DNA from: Otatea glauca
Lineage: Eukaryota > Streptophyta > Magnoliopsida > Poales > Poaceae
Assembly: GCA_036346275.1 (NCBI GenBank)
Contig: JAYEVK010000358.1
Span: 124,001-188,000, forward strand
Direction: 5' to 3'
Length of the DNA stretch: 64,000 bases
Positions 31,470 to 42,310 of the stretch are shown piece by piece. Every line of letters starts with the position of its first letter. The first letter of the stretch is position 1. The translations under genes were made by a program, and so were the position numbers. The notes beneath the pieces were generated by a model, which saw nothing but the letters and a program-made list of their open reading frames with translations, made no database searches and was not told the DNA's origin.

Positions 31470-32555
31470 TACCTGAAACATACTTGGTTTTCTGCTTTTA
31501 AAACATAGAAGCTGTTGGAAATTGCTTGGTTTTTGCTCTTTGGAAGTTGGAACTTGCCTAAACATACTTAAATTTTGCTTTTGAAACGTGAAACTTTAAT
31601 CGGACTTTGGTAAAACCCACTTGTATTTTGCCTTGTAAAACATAAAACATTTCAGAATTTGGATGGAATCTACTTTAATTTTGCTTTTGAAAGGTGAAAC
31701 TTGCTGTAATGTTGTGAAACCTACTTGAATTTTGTTATTCAAATGTGAGACTTGCTAAAACTTTCTTGAAACTTAGTGAAACCTACTGGAATTTTGCTTT
31801 TAAAAATGTGAGACTATTATTGAAACTTGGTGAAACTAGCTTGAATTTGCCTTTTGAAATGTGAAATATGTTGGAACTTGTTGAAACCTTCTTTAATGTT
31901 TGCTTTTAAAAGATGAAAATTGCAAGAACATTGTGAAACTTGCTTGGATGTTTGATTCAAGTTTCATAAATTTTCATGAAAGTTTCATTAGGCTCAATGC
32001 AAGTTTCATGCAGTTTTGTTCAAAAGTTTCAAACAAGTTTCATTATGTTTCATGAAGTTTTGTTCAAGTTTCATGAATGTTTCCCACTAATTTGTAACGA
32101 TTACTCTCTTACTTCCTCTTCATTATTTAATGTAAGTTTCAAGATGTCTCGGTTACAATTTTATAAATTTCATTATGTTTCATAAAGTTTCATTCAAGTT
32201 TCACATCAACATGTAACCATTCCTTTATTGCTTACTCTTCATCATGAGACTGCTTAAAACTTTGGAGATGTCCTTGAAACTGCTTAGATTTGGCTCTTAA
32301 AACTTGAAAGTTGTCCAAACATGCATAAATTGTGATTTTGAAACATAAAACCTTGCATTTTGAAACTTAAAACTTCTTGAAACTTTGCTTTTAAACATGT
32401 ATAAAACTAGTTTAAACTTGAAACTATTTTACTGAAACTTCTTAAAACGTCTTGAAACTTGCATGAAACTTTCCAAGAAACAAAATAAAACCTTCATGAA
32501 ATGCTAAACCATTTGAAATCCCATGAAACTGCTATATTATTGGAATGCATTCCAA
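31470..32555. repeat. GAAAC-rich degenerate minisatellite with orientation switches
   Basis: The block ATTTTGCTTTTGAAA-nn-TGAAAC recurs at about 31573, 31630, 31678, 31729, 31790, 31846 and 31900, giving a ~55-bp period. From about 31965 to 32215 the words appear inverted (CAAGTTTCATGAAGTTT-like), and from about 32240 they return to GAAAC sense. No coding is inferred. Confidence 0.7.
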
Positions 32556-32599
32556 CGGTTTAGCGTGGGCTAGCAGCACTCTTATATTTTTTATCACTT

Positions 32600-34640
32600 T
32601 CATCATGATTTCAACTACAATGTTATCAAAAATTTGCATAATAATATAAAAAGAACGATAACAATTTAAACATTGGAATCACATGCCCAAACATGCTCGA
32701 ATCCACATGATCAGGAATGTCCAACTCTTCGCACTTGGGTACGCTCGGGTCATTTGCATCCAGGAGCAATCTTTACTGTTTAAAGTGAACACTAAAACTG
32801 GTTATTTGGGGGAAGATGAAGTGACAAGTGACAAAATGGTGCTACTCCCATCTCATGCATGTCGCCTTCAATGATTATCTAAAATATTAAAATAAGCAAA
32901 GGTGAGTACACAACTCATAAGTACATAATAAAACAATAACATAACTATTTATCATATTTAACTCATTAATTATCTTTTATCATTTGAGATGCCATGCAAA
33001 TGTGTCTACATGCTGATATGATCATCACATAGCGTATATCAATATCGCTAAGTGCACACCCGTCGATGTCGCACCCTCTCTTTCTCTCTATCCCGTAGAG
33101 GTGCCTACCGAAGTAGGTCTTTCATGCTTACACCAAGTAGGTCATAGAGGCCCTATACAAGTCATCTCGTTCCATCATGAATACAACATATGAAAATGAC
33201 ATGAATTATCAATATTAACATATTTCATCATCTCTATTAATTTCATCATCATAACATTTCATTAACATAATAAATGAAACGAATCATGTAATGCAGCATG
33301 ATAACAAATTTCCAATAAGAACAATAAGGATTAGCAATCCATGTCATCATTCTATGATGCATTTGTCTTTTTACCCACGATGAACGAAATGTCATGTGGT
33401 TGAAGCTAAACCCATAGTTACACCTCCTATAGTACATATATCAAATATAACAATATCGCTCCTATGCACATCTCCAGACTTAACTTTCTCCATTGCCAGA
33501 CAGTTTACCCTTTGTTGTCCTAATGGTCGGAAGGCCATAACTCTTAACTCCGTAACACAAATATAGTAAACCATATATGTTGTGAAAACTATACGCAATT
33601 ATCTACAATTTTCTAGTCATCCATATTTTTCAATTAATTCATTTAACCATTCGTTTTCAACCCCGAAGACTGATCTGTTGTTTTCTTGGATAGCAGACTT
33701 CACAATTTCGTAACTATTTTTATACAACTCCAATATAGAAAACCATAGTATCTCTGCAATCTAGAGAGAATTATCTAACTTTATCTAGTTATTGATATAA
33801 TTGAATTTGTCCATTATCTAGAAATAGCAGATTAACACAACTGGTTTTAGCAGTGACCGATTTCTGGACAATAAGCTTCTACAAGCCATACCTTTCAAAT
33901 CACTTAACAAAATTTTACGTTATTGTACTATAATGAAACTTTAGACAATAATCTACATTTTCCATCACTTTCACATCCATGAAATTGTCCAAATGTACCC
34001 CAAAAATCATCCTGAAAACAGAAACCACTATTAAACAAATACCGATCTCTCCCAAATTCCATCCCTATACTCTCCAAGTACCACTACAATGCCAACATGA
34101 CCAACGATGATCTAGGATTTATATCTGTGTCCCAAAGAACCGCCAGAAACATCAATGCCGGTGACCCTCCGCGATCCTCACGCACTCCCTGCTCCTTCAC
34201 GCTTCCTGAAACTCCCACACTACGTCCTCTAAGTTTCTCATCACCTCCTACACACGGTGACATGAAAAGAAGAAGGAAGACGTCGCCAGGGAACGCCCAG
34301 AGATTGGTTGGCGTGGCACGGCGCATCTTAATGGCGGCACTGCCACACGGGTTTGATGGCACGGTTCCAGTGGTGACCAACGGCAGGGTGTGACGCAATG
34401 TGGGCTCGGCGCGATGGCGGGCGGCGCTACACAGGGTAGCACAGGGCGACGGTGACTGCAGGCGACGGCAGCGCGACACTATAGACAGCGACATCTGCAG
34501 ACGATAGCGGCGCCGGTGCAGTCGGGTAAGAGAGAGCTAGGGCTAGGGTTCAGCCTCCCCCTGCCCTTATATTGCTGGCCAGGCCGCGTCTGACTCGCAC
34601 GCCGTGGCTAACTCGGCCGATGGCCTGGCCCACAAGGTTC
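32600..34640 (-). mobile_element. Chromovirus-like LTR relative (LTR-C), reverse strand
   Basis: Read on the minus strand it has the LTR-A/B plan: a GC-rich segment with a TATA-like CAATATAAGGG (near 34562), CCCTAGCCCTAGCTC leader, then AT-rich sequence with the GGCCATAACTCTTAA.. block (compare GGCTATATCTTTTGCATTTTAACTC in LTR-B), and finally GAGTTGTGTACTCACC (near 32907), matching GAGTACTTTTTGTACTCAC of LTR-A. Termini were not found. The GC-rich 34084-34494 frame is LTR sequence. Confidence 0.5.
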
Positions 34641-35700
34641 TTTTTTTTTTTTGCAGAATATCACAGCCTCTTCAGCTTGTTTCCTTGACAGCCTAACTCC
34701 AGCTTGGCCTCTGGCTCATTGCCAGCCATAGCACTACGTCATGCATGATTACAGTAAAGAAAAAAAAGTCCTTAGTTTCTCCTTTGACTAGTTTGGAGCT
34801 CTGTATATAACAAATCTTCTATATAAAGTGTAGGCTTGATTTGGTCGCCGTACGTTCCAAACTGCTCCGGCCTCCATGCGCTTATGACTTTGAATTTCGA
34901 TCGACATAGGCATATATATAGTTGACATTTCCTCCCAAAGAATTTCGTTTAATAGTGCGAAAAAAACCCTTGGACATATCGACAGCATTTTTTCGTCGTT
35001 ATGGAGGTGCAGCGTCTGGTCACTTTTGTTGTGATGTCCACACTATTTCAGCACGATATATATAGCATGAGAAACGTGCAGTTCGAGTAGCTAGTGGTAC
35101 GAGTATAAATGTCGTCCTTTACCAACAAAAAAAAAGGAAAAAAAGGAAACGTCTTGAGTAGGTGTGGTCACTGATTATGCAAATTAACATGTCCCTGCGT
35201 ATCGTAGTCTACGTATGGTATGCTCTTGCTTCTGCTCGCCGTTGTCTGCACATAGGACAGCGGCGACATCCTAGAAGTTGCAGTAATTTTACTAACAGCT
35301 GAATGGCCGTGGTTTGCTATAGATAAAAAAATCATATTATTTTAGATACATCGAGTCAGTGTAGTCGAGATCAGACTATTCAGTACATGCCCATAGCTCC
35401 ACTTCCGCGCTCGGACGTATCGTGCCTCCATGTGGTTGGCTTCGTCGTGTGCTTAAAATTGCTTCGCTATTTTTATGTGTTTTTTGTTAAAGAATTTTTA
35501 GAGCGATAAAATTTGTTTATTGTTATATTGCCTTTTCCGTTAAGAATATTTAGAGAAATGAAATTTGTTTGTTATTATATTGTTTTTTCTTCTTCTGTTT
35601 TTGTTAGAGATTTCTTAAGAAGTTGCCAAAGGTAGATAGAGTCGGTGAGACAAATGAACTACCACAAGACAGACAAAACCGCTACCGCTACCTTTTATTT
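34641..35700. other. Unassigned region
   Basis: AT-rich, with homopolymers at 34641-34655 and 35125-35150. No gene, array or TE terminus recognised. Confidence 0.3.
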
Positions 35701-35703
35701 TAA

Positions 35704-35905
35704 GGGTATGTATAGTGGTATAGACGTCAGCTGTCTGTAATATATCTCGATATTATCTATAGACAACATTAAAAATAGCTCATACAATAGATTGTCTATA
35801 TAGTTGTCTGTAATAGTTTCTCATTCAATTAACAAACTGTCTATACAATGGTATACAAAATAGAAAGCTGTCTATAAAACCGTTTGTTAAATAGTATACA
35901 TGCCC
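35704..35905. mobile_element. Tourist-like MITE (PIF/Harbinger), TSD TAA
   Basis: 202 bp with inverted ends GGGTATGTATAGT and the inverse of GGGCATGTATACT. TAA is present at 35701-35703 and 35906-35908, the 3-bp target typical of PIF/Harbinger. The interior repeats AGACAACnTTGTCTATA-like words. Confidence 0.82.
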
Positions 35906-36002
35906 TAAGTAGTAATGACCAAACGGCGAACTAGTAATGATCAAACGGCTAACAGTAGAGGCTTCCATGTTCAGTGCCAGTAGTATTTAGTTTTCTCTGA
36001 AT

Positions 36003-36370
36003 GCATGTCAATTGGGTTAACAAAATCGATGAAAATCGTGATAATCGATCGTATCGAGTCGGTTCGAAACTCTAAACCGATCTGTAAACCAGTCAAATTA
36101 AAAAAAACTCAAAAAATTCGGAAAAATTTATGTCACATAAACCGATGGAAAATCACTCAAAAAATCGGCCGCAAAAAAAATTCAATTCGCTAGTCGACCG
36201 ATTTTCGTGAAAACCAATCAATTTTTGATTTTTTTTAAAACGTTTGATTTCGAAATACTTCGGATTTTAACGATTTTTATTCTATTTTTACGGTAAAACA
36301 GTGTCGCCGGATCTTCGATTTTCAATTTCATTCAGTTTTGTAAATCTGCTTACCAACGACAAGTCCGACT
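36003..36370. repeat. Diverged relative of the MITE at 38617-38908
   Basis: It shares in order GGGTTAACAAAA(A/C)CGATnAAAA, AAACCGnTCnGTAAAC, AAATTTATGnnnC(A/G)TAAAC and a GATTTT..GAAAACC stretch with 38617-38908. The right end is less clear. Confidence 0.55.
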
Positions 36371-36661
36371 AAAACAGAGAATAGAAGCGCAGGATTCGAT
36401 GACAGGTTCCGACACCAAATCAGCCTGAAATTCTCTACTGTCGGGGATACGGGTGCCTAGTCCCAGCTTTTTCTTCGTCGCTCACGTATCTTCCATTCCA
36501 AATGTCTGGAGCTTGGACTGTGCCATGTCTTCGCCTACGCAGTTTTCACTTTCCTCCTCGGTTGGAAATTTGAAATAGCCAAAGTTTCCACGTAATGGAC
36601 GGATGGAACGAGTCGATCTTAATGTCACTTTTAGTTTTAGATTGGTTCCAGTAGTCTAGTA

Positions 36662-36859
36662 CTCCATTCGGTCGTATTTACTTGTCCTTTTTTATTTTGA
36701 TAGATGGAGCTTTCATGTTACTACCTACCAAGTAATACAAAATCAAATAATTATAAATATAGTGTATTAACAATACTACTTTATATCACATGACTAGATG
36801 TTTTAAAAATTACTGTTGGTCAAAACGTGATTAATTGACGAAGTAAACGTGAACAGAGG
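36662..36859. mobile_element. Stowaway-like MITE, TA target
   Basis: The left end CTCCATTCGGTCGTATTTACTTG pairs with the inverse of the right end (CCTCTGTTCACGTTTACTTC). TA flanks are at 36660-36661 and 36860-36861. The 198-bp size fits the family. Confidence 0.78.
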
Positions 36860-36861
36860 TA

Positions 36862-37347
36862 GTATACTACTAGCTCACGTGTTCTAAAGTCTGAACGCAC
36901 TCGTACTTACTGGTCGTACGCACATGAATTTACGGGCCTCCCAAGTCGTCTAACAGCTCGTAAAAGCTCATGCCTGATCCTTGTTTTTTTCTGCTCCTTT
37001 TGAATCTTCGCTTGTAGTCTTTACCTACCCCCTATTTGCTACGTTTTTATGTCCCTGTCGGATTTTCGTACACGTTAGTTACAGTCAAGACCAACCTGTG
37101 TTACTCTGCCTTTCTTGGCTCACGGTCGCGGTCATCCATGTGTGTTTTCTTATAACATATTCCGTTTCGATATGTCAAGTCAGCCGCTAATGAAACGACG
37201 AGCTGTGCCTGTGCCATGGGAGGAACTTATCATCGTTACGATGCATTCATTGATGCTTCACCTTACGGTTTGTTTAGCATATGTGTATGCCTAATACTGA
37301 TATAAACTGTTGAGGTAATAGCTCAAATACTACCTATATATTTCCAC
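36862..37347. other. Unassigned region
   Basis: No gene or repeat recognised. Confidence 0.3.
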
Positions 37348-37360
37348 GATCTTCAAGATT

Positions 37361-37542
37361 TTTTTTAAAAAAAATGGCCAGCAGCACGGGCATTTATTAT
37401 AGAAGAAGAACAACAACTAGACTACAAGCACACACGCACTCAACGCCCACACACACATGCACGCACACAACGCCTGCAACCGGCTCTCCGTGAGCGCGCG
37501 CAGCTCGCGCCCTTGCCAACTGCGCTAGCGCGCAGTCCGTAT
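37361..37542 (-). mobile_element. tRNA-derived SINE with 13-bp TSD
   Basis: The 13-bp repeat GATCTTCAAGATT flanks the insert exactly (37348-37360 and 37543-37555). On the minus strand the insert starts with a polymerase-III type box A (TAGCGCAGTTGG near 37530), has a box-B-like GGTTGCAGGC about 40 bases on, and ends in TTTTTTTTAAAAAAAA before the target repeat. About 182 bp, noncoding. The CACACACG-rich middle is low complexity. The family name is not assigned. Confidence 0.8.
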
Positions 37543-37555
37543 GATCTTCAAGATT

Positions 37556-38616
37556 GAAGCAGCTATATCTATTAAGAGATGACGAGAGAAGAGAACTAAC
37601 AAGGTGACGAGAAGCGTAGTTCTAGAGCGGCAACAGATTGTGCACGATACGGATGTTTTCGGGTTGATCCGGTATGGTACAAATGATAGGCCATGTTGAG
37701 TTTGAAAACTTGGTACAATGGGTGTCACGGCACGACCGACTAGGTTGTGTCTGGGCCGACCCGACACGAAAGTGGCCCTTTCGTAAAAAAACGTTCTATC
37801 TACGTCCAGCCCATCATCAACTAGCTTATCATAGCGATACAGTCTATCATCAAATACTATCTCTTCCCTTCCCCTCCTCCCAGACCCATCCGGTGCACTC
37901 GCTATCTCCCCGTACCTCTGTCGTCTCCTCTCTCTACTCTCACCCTCCACCACCACTGCTTCCTCCCTGCACTGCCACCTCTCTTAGCCATCACACGCCA
38001 TCCTCTCCACACCGTCCCCAACCACTACGGTGCCAAATCCAGTAGCCTTCGGACATGCCACCATCGGATATGATCTTGCGACACTGTACCACCAGCTTAG
38101 CCGATCATCCCGAGGAAGAACATGATGATGACCGGAGAGGAAGAAGATGGCGACGCCACCGATCCTCACCGCCTTGGTGCTGATCCCAACGATCCTCAGT
38201 GCCTCAGCGCCAAATCCAATGGTCTTTTCCCTAATGAATAAATAAAATCTAGTTTCCCCCCAAATATTGTGTGTACTGGATCCTCAGCAACATTCGACGC
38301 TGGCTCCTCGTCCTTAGTGCCATCCACGGTGACAGATCGATGGTGATCTTGTCCGCGACTCCACACATCCAACGGGATAAAGTTTGGGTCGGCACAGCAC
38401 GACAACAGCACGGCATGCCCTAGACCGTGCCTGAGCCTTGCCATAGGCGATTCAGGATGACACGACATGGCACAACACACCGCAGCCAGAAGCCCATTGG
38501 GCATGTGCCCAACTCCCATTAGCACTGCACAATATATGAATTTTTTTTGCCATGCACCACACAACTAAGCTTCAACTGTTCTAAGGCACTCTCAGTTGAA
38601 ACTCAGCGGCGCAGTG
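37556..38616. other. Region with inverted CACGGCACGAC/GGGTCGGCACAGCACG words
   Basis: 37725-37790 and 38385-38480 carry partly inverted, CGGCACGAC-rich words with a pyrimidine-rich centre (37855-38010). This hints at a non-autonomous DNA transposon but ends and TSD were not found. Open frames on both strands look compositional. Confidence 0.3.
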
Positions 38617-38908
38617 CAGGGTTAACAAAACCGATAAAAACCATGGTTTTCGATCTTACCGCTGCGGTTCGAGATTCAAAACCGGTCGGTAAACAATTCT
38701 AATTAAAAAAATTAAAAAATTTATGCGACGTAAACTGCTCGAAAACTGTTTTTAAGGAACATTCAATTTTTCGGTGAAAACCGAAGGTTTTCGATTTTTT
38801 TGAATTTTTATTTATTTATTAACTCTTCGGTTTCTGACGATTTTCGAGCCGGGTTTCTCGATATTCGAATTTCGAACGGTTTTTCAAAAAACGATTTTTG
38901 AAACCCTG
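38617..38908. mobile_element. Small inverted-repeat MITE (CAGGGTT ends)
   Basis: 292 bp, starting CAGGGTTAACAAAACCG and ending CGATTTTTGAAACCCTG. The 8-bp flanks (GCGCAGTG and GTGTGGTG) match at 5 of 8 positions, so a hAT-type target is possible but not proven. A diverged relative lies at 36003-36370. Confidence 0.65.
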
Positions 38909-38957
38909 GTGTGGTGTATGGCAAAAAAAGAAATCTATTCTGGTCTCAAGTCGTAAA

Positions 38958-39050
38958 GATAGAAACACGAAAAAATCCTTCACCTCATCTTCGCTCGCCT
39001 AAGATAGAAACCTGAAAAATCCTTCACTTCACAGCTCATCTTCGCTCGCC
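38958..39050 (+). repeat. Two-copy ~45-bp tandem repeat
   Basis: AAGATAGAAAC..GAAAAATCCTTCAC..CATCTTCGCTCGCCT appears twice in succession. Noncoding. Confidence 0.6.
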
Positions 39051-39154
39051 TGCCTCATGGAGCTGCCACCTAGAGATTAATGTGGCGGCACATGAACCGC
39101 CAGCAGGCCGATGGTGAACAGTGAAAATTACATCAAGGTTTCTATAACGATATA

Positions 39155-39311
39155 CTCCTCCCCGTCCCGCAACATAAGTTTATGGCCTACCATATGCATA
39201 GATCAAGAAATCACTAAATGTAAGAAAAATTTAATGTTATTGTGCCATATATACTCCCATTAAATGGTATACTACAACTACTTATATACTTTTTTAGTAT
39301 TAAAGGAGGGG
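39155..39311. mobile_element. Stowaway-like MITE remnant, TA target
   Basis: The left end CTCCTCCCCGTCCCGCAACATAAG is the familiar Stowaway end; the right end is GGAGGGG followed by TA. The right end is shorter than usual. Confidence 0.6.
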
Positions 39312-39364
39312 TATACGATGGAAATATTACAATAATTACACATTTCATTGCCACAATGGACTTA

Positions 39365-39715
39365 GGGCCTGTTTGGAGGGCTGCAGCTGGACTGAAAAAC
39401 TGCTTTTAGTTTGCTGGGTTATAAAGCAGTTGAGCTTGGTGGTTGTAGCTTTCTTTCTGGGTCTTTTGGCAAACCGACTGTAGCTTTTTGTTGGCTTTTG
39501 AGAAGACCGGGAGGAGTGTGACGTTCAGGAGCAGCGGGAGTACGGCGACGGCCCAGGAGGAGGGAAGGAGGGCGCGGAGGCAGCGGGCGATCACCGAGGT
39601 GGAGGGCGATGACCGTGAGGAGGATGGCACTGGCCGCGAGGAGGGTGAGGAAGCGGGTGTGGAATATATGGACCCCGGATATCTGCATGGCGGGCCGTGA
39701 GGACCACCCAGGAGG
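39365..39715. other. GGGCCTGTTTGG-type end and GA-rich segment
   Basis: GGGCCTGTTTGGAGGGCTGCAG at 39365 looks like a MITE terminus common in grasses, but no partner was found. 39510-39660 is purine-rich and gives long compositional frames on both strands. Confidence 0.35.
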
Positions 39716-39719
39716 GGAT

Positions 39720-40185
39720 GGGCTAAGCTGATTGCATGAAGACGAATATTACCTAGGTTGCTCGATTAAAGACGCAACAAGGGAACCTCGAAGACAAAGA
39801 CCAACCTTGATTAGGTAGGCTGCAATCGGTAATCCAGGACGTTATCAAAACGGACATGTATAGAGATACGATCTCCACTCCGTAACCAGTCAGGACTCTC
39901 CTTTGTAACCACCCTCCTCTGCTATATAAAGGGGGGCGGGGGAGAAATCATCAAGCCACAGAGCATAAAACATCTCGTATCGCCCAGAGCACATAGCGCT
40001 TTGAGCAATCTTAGGTCCAAGAAATCTGCATAATCCCAGCACACAGGATTAGGGTATTATCTCCTCCGCGAGAGCCTGAACCTGTCTAAATCCCTTGTCT
40101 TGTGTGACCTTCAAGTTTGAGATCGGGCGCCTACCCCATAAATTCATTGCCGACTACAAAAGTCGACAGCGGGCGACGACCCGGG
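39720..40185 (+). mobile_element. LTR fragment (gypsy-type), plus-strand promoter
   Basis: TATATAAA at 39923-39930 is followed by a leader with CACAGAGCATAAAAC, CACAGGATTAGGGTATTATC and CTTGTGTGACCTT, a familiar U3-R-U5 layout of grass gypsy LTRs. The fragment ends at the Sirevirus LTR. Its other end and partner LTR are not visible; I expect the right-hand continuation was lost with the Sirevirus 5' half. Confidence 0.6.
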
Positions 40186-41509
40186 TGTAGGATCAAGGAT
40201 AACCGACTAGAGGGGGGGGGGTGAATAGGAGGTTTCTAAATTTTTTGACACTAATTGCAATTTATAAAATCACCTAGCTAGAATTGTAATTAAGACAATT
40301 TACAGTTTAATTTTCTAGTGATCACTAAACACTCTAGCAATTTAAGTCTAAGCAAGAGACAATTCTAAGCACAAGAGATATATCCAAATTTGCTAAAATT
40401 ATAAGTTTAGCACAAGAACGAAGAATGCAAACAATAAGAGAATGGGACATAAATTTATCCCGTGGTCTCGGAGACTTGCCGGTCTCCCCTAATCCTTGTT
40501 GTGGTGACTTGAACAACTTCAAACTGGCTCCAAACTCTCGAGCCTTCCTCGGTCACTAGGGTAGCTCTTTTCCGCTTCGGGTAGGCAAACTCCAGCCTTC
40601 ACAACTTACCTGGGGCTTCTCACAATCTTCATCGAGAAGCTCACCGTGCACAAATGCCTCCAAGCCGTGTAGGAGGCGGCAACCTCCAAGAGAATAGAGT
40701 AATGACGCTTGCTTGAAGATGAATCAAGTGTCTAAATGGCTTAAATCTAGATGCAACACTTGAATGCTTCTTACTCACTCAAAATGAGAATTAATGCACT
40801 TGTGAGTAGAAAGAACTTGCTAGAGCTCAATATATGTTCAATGAGTCACCAAGAGCTACTATTGTGCAGGTGTGGGGGTATTTATAACCCGCACCCACTA
40901 TTCCAACTGTTGGGGGGCAAGATCTTGACAAATTAGGAAACTCGGTACTATCGGCGTGCAAAGTTTGGTAGTGTCGCCCCTTTCCCAATGGTCGCTTTTG
41001 AACAATTAACGGGGTGGGAAAGAGCCATTCGAGGGGGTCTGGTACTACCACCATACAAGTTGCGGTAGTACTAACTTTTCTGAACAGATTTCTCAAAAAA
41101 CAACTCGTTCTGGAAAAAGAGTATCGCTATACAATTCCTGGTACTACCGTGATTCCGGCACTACCGGATTTTAGCCCACGGTAGTACCACCGTGTGCTCA
41201 AAACACCCCATTCTGGAAAAAGACTACCGACCATCTGATCGGTACTTCTAATGCAGTTTTAACTTCGGTAGCTCTGACTTTGAAAATCCAGAAAAAATCA
41301 GAAAAGAGCTTCTCTGGAAAAAAAGTACCACTGTACAAACTGCGGTACTGCCGACTATGCGGTACTGTCGGTGTTTTGCCTACGGTAATATCGGTTTTAC
41401 TAAAAATGCAATCTTTGCTTTGAAGCACAAAACCAAATGCAATTAGATATGATTTTTCAACAACATGTGAGCCATATAACACTTTAATCAGCTTCGACCT
41501 ACTAGTCCA
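40186..41509 (-). repeat. Sirevirus 3' LTR
   Basis: 1324 bp, TGTAGGATCAAGG at its plus-strand left edge and AGTCCA at the right. The left edge includes CCGACTAGAGGGGGGGGGGTGAATAGG, commonly seen at sirevirus LTR ends. The interior (40945-41400) has a cluster of CGGTAGTAC/GGTACTACCG words. The 5' LTR is absent. Confidence 0.78.
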
Positions 41510-41510
41510 T

Positions 41511-41520
41511 ACTCCCCCTT
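41511..41520 (-). promoter_or_regulatory. Polypurine tract next to the Sirevirus 3' LTR
   Basis: AAGGGGGAGT on the minus strand one base from the LTR edge. Similar tracts lie at about 41951-41958, 41782-41795 and 42266-42280. Multiple PPTs are a known sirevirus feature. Confidence 0.7.
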
Positions 41521-42310
41521 GATAGTACGACATTTAATCTATAAATCCGATCTTTTTACTTCTACCTCCGAGATCGGTAAAAACAAGATAAAATTTCCTT
41601 AAACTACGTATACGTTGTCCTTGACCTTTTTGTTTCTTCCATGAACATCAAACTCCTTAAAGAGCCAATACGAGGACAACCTATTCTTACAAGCTTAAGA
41701 GAAACTGTTAGTCCTTTAGCATAATTGTCATAAATTACCAAAACTATAACAAAAAATAGGGGACTAGCTGCTTCAATCTCCCCTTTTTTGGTAATTGATG
41801 ACAAACTTAATCAAGTAAAGAATTTTTAAGAAGTTGAGTTTGAGTATTCATTTAGCTTAGGACAAAATAAATATTCAAAGATTTTTCTTTGATTGGAATT
41901 TTACTTTTTTTTGATAATATTCAAAGCAAACACAAACATTTTGAAACACTCCCCCTAGATATGTGCATGGAGATAATGAGAGGAATTCATGCACAATTTT
42001 GGGTATATTTTTGAAATTTTGGTGGAGTCTCCTCAATATAAGTGGTTTGAGGACAATCATGATAGATATAATCAACACAATAATAATAAAAGGCATTTAA
42101 CATTTTGAGCATATTAGGTATACATAACAAATAAAGCATAACGTCCAAGACAACCACAAAACACAAACACATCCATCAGTTTCAGGCCAGTACCACCAAG
42201 TATTTAGAGAATTACATAAAGCATATATAATATATAAGATATATAAGATGATGCCGCCACTTCTCCCCCTTTGGCATCAAAGACAAAAAAAAGGGTTCTT
42301 CAAGGAATCT

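Noticed and set aside
34084..34494. 136-codon minus frame and 98-codon plus frame
   Set aside because: It lies in the GC-rich leader of LTR-C; no motif is seen.
37505..37542. tRNA gene (box A and box B like motifs)
   Set aside because: No cloverleaf; a tail and 13-bp target repeat show it is a SINE.
39406..39700. Three overlapping GA-rich frames
   Set aside because: Low-complexity purine-rich DNA with no domain.
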